NCBI GenBank assembly: GCA_942493055.1
Contig: OW818680.1
Span: 1,736,001-1,800,000, forward strand
DNA: 64,000 bases
Direction of reading: 5' to 3'
From: CAIZQW01 sp942493055
GTDB taxonomy: Bacteria > Verrucomicrobiota > Kiritimatiellia > RFP12 > UBA1067
The notes under the pieces are model-generated. The model was not told the DNA's origin. It did not search any database and saw nothing but the letters and a program-made list of their open reading frames with translations. Numbering within the stretch: the stretch's first letter is position 1; each line of letters starts with the position of its first letter. Below are positions 58,189 to 64,000 of this stretch, one piece after another. A program made the translations under genes and the position numbers.

Positions 58189-59415
58189 CTATATTTCCTG
58201 AATGGCCACGCAGGGGTCCGTCTTGGATGCGCGCCTTGCAGGCAAGAATGAAGCGATCAAAGAGATGAGCAATGACAAGAGAAGTCCGAGGGCCATGAGT
58301 TTGGGGATTGGCACCACGGGTATATGTGCGATCTTCGGCCCGAGGACGACTGCCATAGCAGTTCCGAGGACTGAACCCAATATCCCGCCGCCAAGCCCGA
58401 TGATCAGGGCCTTGAAAAGAAAGAGCTTCGATATCAGCGAGGACTTTGCTCCGAGAGCCATCAGGGTGCCGATCTCTCGGCGCCTTTCGTACACGTTAGC
58501 ATACATGTAATTGGCGATGGACGCGCCTCCGACCAGGATGATGACAATGAGAAATACGTATGTTAGATTGTGCATCAATTGGTTGGTCGTCCGTTGTGTG
58601 GCAACGATCTGAGAAATGGTGACCACCTTTGCCTCCGGAAGCAGTTTATTGAGCTTGTCAACCAGTCCGCCTGCAATCGCGTTACAGCACCCGACGATTT
58701 CGATGGCATTGATCACACGCCCTTTTTTAGAGAGTGCCTGGACCGTATGAAGGTGAGCAAAAACGCGTCCGTCATCGACTGTTCCGGTCTTTGGCAGGAC
58801 TTCAATAACAGTAAACTCCTTACCCAGCATGACAGCTTTACTACCCTTAGAAAGCTTCATGATGTCCGCAAGGTCTGCTCCGACAAGGCATTGATCAGGT
58901 GCCAACGTGTCAATCGGCTTCCGTCTCAGTCGCTCTGCGGCATTGAACTCGACCAAGCTCTTCCGGTCCGCTGCGCAGGCTGTGGGCGTATCGAATACCC
59001 CGCCAGACCACGCTGCCTTTGCCATAAACTCGTTTTTGGGAAGGATGCCCGTGAGGGTGAAGGTGCGACCGGATATCTCCATCGGGACGCTGAGCTTTGG
59101 AGAGAGGTTGTCCACGCCTTCCAGCCCCTCCTCGTCTTTTGCAAACAGAATCTTGTCGACATACGATTCCGGAATGGAGTACTGATCCGTTGAAAGGTCG
59201 GCTTTATAATAATCATCGATGGTCGCCGACTTTGGCAAAATCATGATATTGGCGCCAAGGGCATCGACCTGATGCGCCACTTCAATGGCCGAGCGCATGG
59301 CGATCGTCTGCACGCTCACAATGGCGGCGATACCCAAGGTGACAGCCAGCAGAGAAGTTGTAAGCTGGTGTTTTCGCTCAGATAATTCAAGCAACGCAAT
59401 TTTATACGGAGTCAT
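58189..59415 (-). CDS. ABC transporter permease (FtsX/MacB type)
   Basis: 408 aa. One N-terminal helix (TTSLLAVTLGIAAIVSV), a large extracytoplasmic domain (about 45-270), then three helices near the C-terminus with the FtsX signature EIGTLMALGAKSSLISKLFLFKALIIGL. GGGAG precedes the ATG. Typically moves lipoproteins, peptides or complexes, or transmits force, rather than small ions. Substrate unknown. Confidence 0.92.
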   Translation of the reverse strand: MTPYKIALLELSERKHQLTTSLLAVTLGIAAIVSVQTIAMRSAIEVAHQVDALGANIMILPKSATIDDYYKADLSTDQYSIPESYVDKILFAKDEEGLEGVDNLSPKLSVPMEISGRTFTLTGILPKNEFMAKAAWSGGVFDTPTACAADRKSLVEFNAAERLRRKPIDTLAPDQCLVGADLADIMKLSKGSKAVMLGKEFTVIEVLPKTGTVDDGRVFAHLHTVQALSKKGRVINAIEIVGCCNAIAGGLVDKLNKLLPEAKVVTISQIVATQRTTNQLMHNLTYVFLIVIILVGGASIANYMYANVYERRREIGTLMALGAKSSLISKLFLFKALIIGLGGGILGSVLGTAMAVVLGPKIAHIPVVPIPKLMALGLLLSLLISLIASFLPARRASKTDPCVAIQEI

Positions 59416-59469
59416 ATCTCCCTTTCAAATTAAGTTGGACAAACAGATGTATGGCTTAAGCATAAAAAA

Positions 59470-59580
59470 CAGTTATCAGTTATCAGTAGTCAGTAATCAG
59501 TTGGATGCATACGACATCCGCATATATAGCGACATCACTATTTGGTGCGAAGCCCACTGATTACTGATCACTGATTACAG
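59470..59580. repeat. MITE-like inverted low-complexity repeats
   Basis: Left block of CAGTTATCAGT/CAGTAATCAG units (59470-59500) and right block with CTGATTACTGATCACTGATT (59557-59576) are inverse to each other, so a large hairpin can form. A run of nine to ten G lies at 59652-59661. The 254-base gap 59416-59669 has no gene. Confidence 0.7.
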
Positions 59581-59669
59581 GGTACTTAAAGCGATTGATT
59601 AGAACGAACTGCCATTTCCAGGTTAAGTGGAGGAATCCGCCGGATCCCTCAAGGGGGGGGGCAGGCTTA

Positions 59670-60434
59670 TCAGGACTTGCCCGTCGCACAACCGGTCCCG
59701 CACGCAGCAGAAGACGCTGTCACGATAATAGCCTTTGTGGCCGCTCCCCTGAACGCCTTGTTGACTATTTTCAGCGGAGGAGCCAGACAAATCAAAACCG
59801 ACTGCGTCTCATTGCGCGGATCGATCTTGAGTTGCTTCAGAAAGGGAGCATTTTCACTCCTGTCCAGATCGACCCGAAGAACCACGACTTTGTTGGAGAT
59901 ACTTCTGTCGTTCTGATATTCAAGGATGGCCTTGTCCGTCTCTGCGTTGCCAAGCGTTGTCTTTGACTGCGCCTTGATCAGCACGGGGGTCCCTTCCGAA
60001 AGCATTTTCCGTACAGCCAGGGGTTGCTCGGGAAGTAGAGCCTCCAGGAGTTTTTCGCGACGCGGTACCCGGGTGAATATGCCGGTCACAACATTGTTTG
60101 AGGAGATCACCATGGCGAGCGGCGTGGGCAGGGTCTCCGCATCCATTTTGAGCTGCTTCATCGTGGCTACTAAAGAGGGGCTACTGAGAGCAGTGGACTG
60201 AACAACGACATCCGAGCGGCCAGCAAGCGCCTCTTTGACGCCAGCCTCAAGAACCTCCTGTCCATCATTTCTGTGGAGAATAAGAACGGTGTAAAGCCCC
60301 TTGGCCTGAGCCGCAGCAAGTGTAGCAGGTTCATTGACCGCACCCGCTTCTTTGCATAAGCCGCTGCCCGACAAAAGGACACAGCTACAGATCAAAGCTG
60401 GGATCGTTAGATACTTTTCAAAGTGATGCCTCAT
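59670..60434 (-). CDS. Exported tandem thioredoxin-like protein with Cys tail
   Basis: 254 aa from the ATG at 60434, chosen because AAGGAG lies eight bases upstream and the promoter sits just above it; the open frame to 60497 would run through that promoter. Signal peptide (FEKYLTIPALICSCVLLSGSG). Two similar halves: VVVQSTALSSPSLVATMKQLKMD (about 70-95) and VVVLRVDLDRSENAPFLKQLKID (about 180-205). They resemble degenerate thioredoxin folds without the CxxC motif. The C-terminus ends in AACGTGCATGKS. A role in metal binding is suggested by the tail and by its ars-type promoter. Family not recognised. Confidence 0.7.
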   Translation of the reverse strand: MRHHFEKYLTIPALICSCVLLSGSGLCKEAGAVNEPATLAAAQAKGLYTVLILHRNDGQEVLEAGVKEALAGRSDVVVQSTALSSPSLVATMKQLKMDAETLPTPLAMVISSNNVVTGIFTRVPRREKLLEALLPEQPLAVRKMLSEGTPVLIKAQSKTTLGNAETDKAILEYQNDRSISNKVVVLRVDLDRSENAPFLKQLKIDPRNETQSVLICLAPPLKIVNKAFRGAATKAIIVTASSAACGTGCATGKS

Positions 60435-60453
60435 GGTAAAACTCCTTTTCCAA

Positions 60454-60497
60454 TTCGTTGTATGGCGAACCATAGCACTATTGGCTGACACTGTCAA
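60454..60497 (-). promoter_or_regulatory. Second ars-type promoter and operator
   Basis: Minus strand TTGACA (60492-60497), 17 bases, TATGGT (60469-60474), followed by TTCG-N8-CGAA (60454-60469). It matches the ars operon promoter in boxes, spacing, dyad and even leader (GAAAAGGAG), so a common repressor, most simply ArsR, is expected. Confidence 0.82.
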
Positions 60498-60548
60498 GCG
60501 ACAGAGTCAACAAAGTTTCAAGATTATTTTAATTTGCGACGCCCTAAC

Positions 60549-60833
60549 TCAGCCACGATGGCAGCAGGCATCGCCCGCAGGCGTATCGAAGCGGCCCTTT
60601 GCTGAACAGCAGTCAGTGTTCTGAGCAGGTTTGTCCGACATCTCTTTGATGAAGTCGCGCATCGCCGCACCCGCGCCACGCTCGACCATCTGTCCGATCT
60701 CAATCGCCTCCTGGATCAGCTCTTCGCTGAGGCCAAGCCCCTGGGCTTTTCCGACGTGATAACTGACACAGGGCTGGCAATGCGCGGTGACTGAGGCACC
60801 AATCGCAATTAATTCTTTCGTTTTCTCGTCCAT
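60549..60833 (-). CDS. AhpD/carboxymuconolactone-decarboxylase-like protein with Cys tail
   Basis: 94 aa. The core has the alkylhydroperoxidase pattern: Cys19, Cys22 and His26 in HCQPCVSYHVGKA, with Glu in the helix before it (KELIAIGASVTAHC). The tail, after residue 70, has two CC pairs (75-76 and 90-91), unlike ordinary members. AAGGAGG before the ATG. Downstream of hgcB on the same strand (77-base gap). It could act as a thiol-disulfide or metal-binding redox protein; a link to arsenic or mercury is inferred from context. Confidence 0.85.
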   Translation of the reverse strand: MDEKTKELIAIGASVTAHCQPCVSYHVGKAQGLGLSEELIQEAIEIGQMVERGAGAAMRDFIKEMSDKPAQNTDCCSAKGRFDTPAGDACCHRG

Positions 60834-60910
60834 TTTTGAACCTCCTTAAACTTCATTGGAATGTTGGAATACAGGAATACTGGATTGATGGGGGTGGATC
60901 GTGATTCTGC

Positions 60911-61207
60911 TTATGAGGAACAACAGCACGATTGTTCTCCTCCGCAACACGCACTGGGACGTCCCAGTTTTGCATTGAGGATGCCGACTGCGCAACCTAC
61001 ACCGTTCTTCACGAAGATCGCCTGTACAGGACAGTTACGCGCGCAGGCACCGCATTCCATGCAGGCATCACGCTCCTTGAAAGCGACCTTCCCCTCCTCC
61101 AGCCGGAACACGTCGTGCGGGCAGACCTCCAGGCAGCGGCCGCAGCCGCAACAGCGGTCGGCCTCCACCCGCAGCGTCACAACATTTTTTAAGTAAACCA
61201 TCTTCAT
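60911..61207 (-). CDS. hgcB: HgcB, ferredoxin of mercury methylation
   Basis: 98 aa. Two [4Fe-4S] motifs: Cys19, 22, 25, 29 (CCGCGRCLEVCP) and Cys49, 52, 55, 59 (CMECGACARNCP), the latter the hallmark of HgcB. Cys72 (GVGCAVGIL) matches the extra conserved Cys of HgcB, and the C-terminus carries CC (87-88) and CCC (94-96). It reduces the corrinoid of HgcA and is thought to bind or deliver Hg(II) through the extra cysteines. Starts 9 bases below hgcA, with GGGAGG before the ATG. Confidence 0.95.
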   Translation of the reverse strand: MKMVYLKNVVTLRVEADRCCGCGRCLEVCPHDVFRLEEGKVAFKERDACMECGACARNCPVQAIFVKNGVGCAVGILNAKLGRPSACCGGEQSCCCSS

Positions 61208-61216
61208 GATCCCTCC

Positions 61217-62230
61217 CTACACAACACGGCTAACCAGCCATCCGAAAAGTCCTATCAGGGCGAAAACCGCCTGCACCGGTAATGCCCACCGCATTTCACT
61301 GCGTACCCCCGATGCGGATGTATAGGGCGTACACCCCGTGAACATCAGCCCCAGAAAAGAGCAGGCCGCCATACTGAGGATCCCTATTGAAAGGCGCTCA
61401 TAACTTCCGAAGGGGAGCAGTGCAAAAAGCGTAACGCCTAAAACGATCCCGGCACTGGCGCCCTTCAGTGAAAAAGAGCGCCCGGGCAACCATGGCAGGA
61501 GCGCAGGGAAGAGGAACAGTCCCGTGATAAAATTGCCCCCCACAATGAGTGCCATCCAGGGCCATTGATCAAGGTCAACCGTATATCCCTGAGAAGAGAG
61601 ACCCGATAAGAGCAGCAGCAGAAACAGCACGACAAGCGCCGGTATCAAGCGCTGGACGATCTCCACAGGCGCGACAGCCAGCCGTTCCCCAAGGGAAAAC
61701 CCGATCCGCCGCATCTGCGGTTCAGCCTTCAGTCCTGCGCGCAGAAAGGCAGGCAAATCGCGTGCATAGACAGGCCCGTAAACGACCTTGAACCCTGTGC
61801 GTCGCTGCACGTCATGCGCCGCCACCCCGGGCGCCCCCAACTGCGGCACCACGACCACGCGATGGGAAACCCGCTGAACCATCTGCGTCTCGTGGAGCCG
61901 GCTGACCAGCTCTTCGGTGCCAAACGTCCCCTTGCCCGCCGCACACCACACGTTGACGCTTTTTGTATCTAAGACCAAAATCCAGGCGCTGATCCCCTCT
62001 AATACGCGGCGGAGGTGATCAAAGGAGAGCTTGTAGTTTGCGGTCACAAGAATGGGGGACTCCGCTGTCGGCGCGTTCATGGCATACACCCCTGGCGGGA
62101 CGGAATAGGAGTGCCGCCTGACGCACCACCGAACAGCCCACGCGCCCCTGTAGTCACGCCATGACCAACAGGGCGTGACACGGGGTATCGCGTGAACTGG
62201 ATCGATATCCGCTTTGTCAGGAGTCATCAT
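61217..62230 (-). CDS. hgcA: HgcA, corrinoid methyltransferase of mercury methylation
   Basis: 337 aa, the family's usual length. The cap-helix motif NVWCAAGK is at residues 93-100, with Cys96 in the place of the cobalt-coordinating Cys of known HgcA. The surrounding ILVTANYKLSFDHLRRVL and ILVLDTKSVNVWC are also typical. Five transmembrane helices follow from about residue 190 (IPALVVLFLLLLLSG and four more). It transfers a methyl group to Hg(II), giving methylmercury. The start overlaps the stop of the upstream coiled-coil gene (ATGATGA), so expression is coupled. This pair marks the organism as a likely mercury methylator and anaerobe. Confidence 0.97.
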   Translation of the reverse strand: MMTPDKADIDPVHAIPRVTPCWSWRDYRGAWAVRWCVRRHSYSVPPGVYAMNAPTAESPILVTANYKLSFDHLRRVLEGISAWILVLDTKSVNVWCAAGKGTFGTEELVSRLHETQMVQRVSHRVVVVPQLGAPGVAAHDVQRRTGFKVVYGPVYARDLPAFLRAGLKAEPQMRRIGFSLGERLAVAPVEIVQRLIPALVVLFLLLLLSGLSSQGYTVDLDQWPWMALIVGGNFITGLFLFPALLPWLPGRSFSLKGASAGIVLGVTLFALLPFGSYERLSIGILSMAACSFLGLMFTGCTPYTSASGVRSEMRWALPVQAVFALIGLFGWLVSRVV

Positions 62231-62838
62231 TTTTTCTTGGGTGCAGCCTTTGGCTGCTTTTTAACAGGCACATCTCCGAAGAAGGGTACTTCATGACCCG
62301 CCAGCGTGCTCAGGTTTTTTCGAAGAAGGTCTTCAGCTTTATCAGCATGGGCATCATTTTCCCGGTCCTCTTTCACCTCTTCCTGTTGTCGTTTAATAGA
62401 AGAACTGTTGCTGCTGCGTCCGCGGCGGGAACGCGTGGGCTTCATCTTCAGGATGCGCTCCTCCTCTGCCCTGTCTTTCGAAATTTGACGAGCCTCTTGG
62501 GTCTCCATTTTGCTGATAAAAAGGTCTGCCTCCTCCTGTTTGCTGGTCGTGGTCATGACGCGCATCGTCCGTTGCTTAATACGGCTGCTGGGAAAGGCCT
62601 GGCCTTTATAAATCGTATTCCACTGCGTCTTCGTCAGTTCGAGGGCCTTCGAATAGGCTTTTGCTTCTGCCCTCAGCTCCAGATCGAGCTTCTTCTTCTC
62701 TTCCTCAGTGCAGATTCGATACGCTGTGTTCCCCCGCAAGTCGGTGAGTTCCATGACGGATATAAACTCCGCCTGCAGGTGAATGGTTGACCCCATGAAC
62801 AACACGAAACTCATCAGTCCTATCTTTGAAAGATGCAT
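62227..62838 (-). CDS. Exported coiled-coil protein co-encoded with hgcA
   Basis: 203 aa with a signal peptide (IGLMSFVLFMGSTIHLQA). The mature part is highly charged, rich in Glu, Lys and Arg, and helical (about 45-175), with basic RSRRGR and a KKQPKAAPKKK tail. Its stop overlaps the hgcA start. No family recognised. Downstream of an ABC transporter with a 26-base gap. Confidence 0.7.
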   Translation of the reverse strand: MHLSKIGLMSFVLFMGSTIHLQAEFISVMELTDLRGNTAYRICTEEEKKKLDLELRAEAKAYSKALELTKTQWNTIYKGQAFPSSRIKQRTMRVMTTTSKQEEADLFISKMETQEARQISKDRAEEERILKMKPTRSRRGRSSNSSSIKRQQEEVKEDRENDAHADKAEDLLRKNLSTLAGHEVPFFGDVPVKKQPKAAPKKK

Positions 62839-62864
62839 CGTCCCCTCCGTTCTCAGTGTTTAAA

Positions 62865-63653
62865 TTATAGTATAGGCTGTTTCACCCCGTCAATCGAAAG
62901 TGTGGCTGCTGTGAAAACTGGAGCGACTGTGGGCGACGCCTCCTTCGGCAAGGCTTCACGTAATTGCCCGTCCTCCATCTCCACCGTGCGGTCGAAGACA
63001 TCCAAGGCGCGATGATCATGTGTGACCACCAGTACACCAGCGCCTTGTTCGTGCGCCACCTTGCGGAACAATTCCATAACCTGCCTTCCGCGATGGCTGT
63101 CAAGCGCAGCCGTGGGTTCATCCGCCAAAACGAGGCTCGGATGGTTCGCCAATGCTCGCGCCACAGCGACCCGCTGCTGTTCGCCCCCGGAGAGCGCGTC
63201 AGGCAAATTGCCTGCACGCTCCGCCACTCCAAGATAGTCGAGGAGTTCCAGCGCCCTCTTCCGGGCCGGACGCGGCGCCACGTCATTGACCTCCAGTGCG
63301 ACCTGCACATTCTCAACGGCACTGAGAAACGGAATCAGGTTCGCCTTCTGAAAGACAAAACCCAGATGCTTTCTGCGGAAGACGCGCAAGTCTACCTGCG
63401 CGCGGTCGGCTTCAAGCACGAGCACGCCATTGATCACAATACGGCCAGCGGTCGGCGGATTGATGAGGCCAATAGCCGTCAGCAGCGTGGATTTTCCTGC
63501 GCCGCTGGGTCCCAGCAAGGCGACAACCTCTCCGCGTGCCACGCGGAGAGAGACATCCTTCATCGCCACAACCTCAGTATGACCACTGCCATAGACTTTG
63601 GTCAGATTAAAGGCTTCGATCGCAGGTGTTTTGGGATCATCCTTGTTCGTCAT
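62865..63653 (-). CDS. ABC transporter ATP-binding protein (DevA/LolD-like)
   Basis: 262 aa. Walker A GPSGAGKST (near 53), signature LSGGEQQRVAVARAL, Walker B LVLADEPTAALD, H-loop VTHDH: complete. The start overlaps the stop of the permease gene upstream (63650), showing coupled translation. The last 30 residues extend beyond the usual domain. Probably transcribed together with the coiled-coil protein, hgcA and hgcB. Confidence 0.93.
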   Translation of the reverse strand: MTNKDDPKTPAIEAFNLTKVYGSGHTEVVAMKDVSLRVARGEVVALLGPSGAGKSTLLTAIGLINPPTAGRIVINGVLVLEADRAQVDLRVFRRKHLGFVFQKANLIPFLSAVENVQVALEVNDVAPRPARKRALELLDYLGVAERAGNLPDALSGGEQQRVAVARALANHPSLVLADEPTAALDSHRGRQVMELFRKVAHEQGAGVLVVTHDHRALDVFDRTVEMEDGQLREALPKEASPTVAPVFTAATLSIDGVKQPIL

Positions 63654-64000
63654 GATAAGACCTTATTGGGTTCCACACGCATGGCCTCTATAATGCCAAT
63701 CAGGCTCGCGATCACCGAGATGCTCACAACGACCCCAGCCAGCAGCAGGAGATCGCCATTCTCGATCAAGACGCGCCTCGGAAATTTGGGGAACGCAAAG
63801 GTTCCCAGCCAGTAAGCCAGGCCAAAGCCAAGGGAACCGATCAGCAACGCTTGCTGCATAATCAACCCGACAATCACACGGTTCCGCGCTCCGATCAGTT
63901 TGAGGAGCGCAATATCATGAATCTTGTCCAGCGTCAGCGTATAGATGATCAGTGCCATGATGATCGTCGAGATGATGATCAGTAAAACGCGGAAGAGCCC
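63650..64000 (-). CDS. ABC transporter permease (DevC/FtsX-like), 3' part only
   Basis: The frame continues through the window edge, so only the last 116 codons are seen. FtsX-type signature: IHDIALLKLIGARNRVIVGLIMQQALLIGSLGFGLAYWLG, then a final helix (LLLLAGVVVSISVIASLIGIIEAMRVEP). The sequence before Met at 63958 (LLIIISTIIM) is already a membrane helix, so that Met is not the start. Partner of the ATPase that overlaps it by 4 bases. Confidence 0.9.
   Translation of the reverse strand, partial: GLFRVLLIIISTIIMALIIYTLTLDKIHDIALLKLIGARNRVIVGLIMQQALLIGSLGFGLAYWLGTFAFPKFPRRVLIENGDLLLLAGVVVSISVIASLIGIIEAMRVEPNKVLS

Noticed and set aside
60435..60497. Longer N-terminus of the thioredoxin-like protein
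   Set aside because: The extension would be encoded by the promoter and operator; the shorter start has AAGGAG and a proper signal peptide.

Overview
The window looks like chromosome from an anaerobic PVC-superphylum bacterium, most likely Kiritimatiellota or a close Verrucomicrobiota relative. This is an inference from gene content: Tat-exported Gfo/Idh/MocA and sugar-isomerase proteins, huge Rhs and thrombospondin-type-3 proteins, hgcAB, an EF-Tu with an unusual switch I, and the order tRNA-Thr, tuf, rpmG, tRNA-Trp, secE, nusG, rplKAJL, rpoBC. Almost every gene is on the minus strand; the exception is the metallopeptidase-like gene at 6368-8344. The text below goes left to right, but transcription mostly runs right to left.

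1-8344: a partial octaheme cytochrome lipoprotein (GTG start, easily missed) overlapping a Tat-exported sugar isomerase; a secreted zinc-metalloprotein; a Tat-exported oxidoreductase with a strong terminator below it; a pilin-like gene with a 21-G homopolymer upstream; trmB; and one secreted HExxH protein on the plus strand.

8485-29813: an accessory polymorphic-toxin-like island. Two Rhs/YD-repeat proteins, two detached tip-like fragments and four exported or membrane partner genes are interspersed with three 1163-1164 bp elements. Each element has about 31 bp terminal inverted repeats and one Y1 (HUH) transposase of the REP-associated (RAYT) type. The element end next to the transposase stop carries a Shine-Dalgarno sequence and an ATG. 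In two of three cases this ATG opens the reading frame of the neighbouring Rhs or tip gene. Upstream are a very large calcium-binding-repeat protein and a HEAT-like membrane protein, probably the head of the same operon.

30041-43326: the conserved transcription/translation cluster, ending in a strong terminator after rpoC and carrying several stem-loops at gene junctions.

43554-51733: argJ-argB-argD followed by a large mechanosensitive channel, then a zinc-ribbon membrane Ser/Thr kinase.

51841-64000: a metal and metalloid block. The ars operon (arsD-arsA-arsR-chrA-arsC-acr3) and a thioredoxin-like gene each sit behind near-identical TTGACA-N17-TATRGT promoters with the same TTCG-N8-CGAA dyad. 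Next to them are an ABC transporter, a Cys-tailed AhpD-like protein, hgcB and hgcA (mercury methylation), a coiled-coil protein and a second ABC transporter running off the window edge. Arsenic defence, mercury methylation and two ABC pumps thus look like one metal-handling region, and at least two of its transcripts appear co-regulated.
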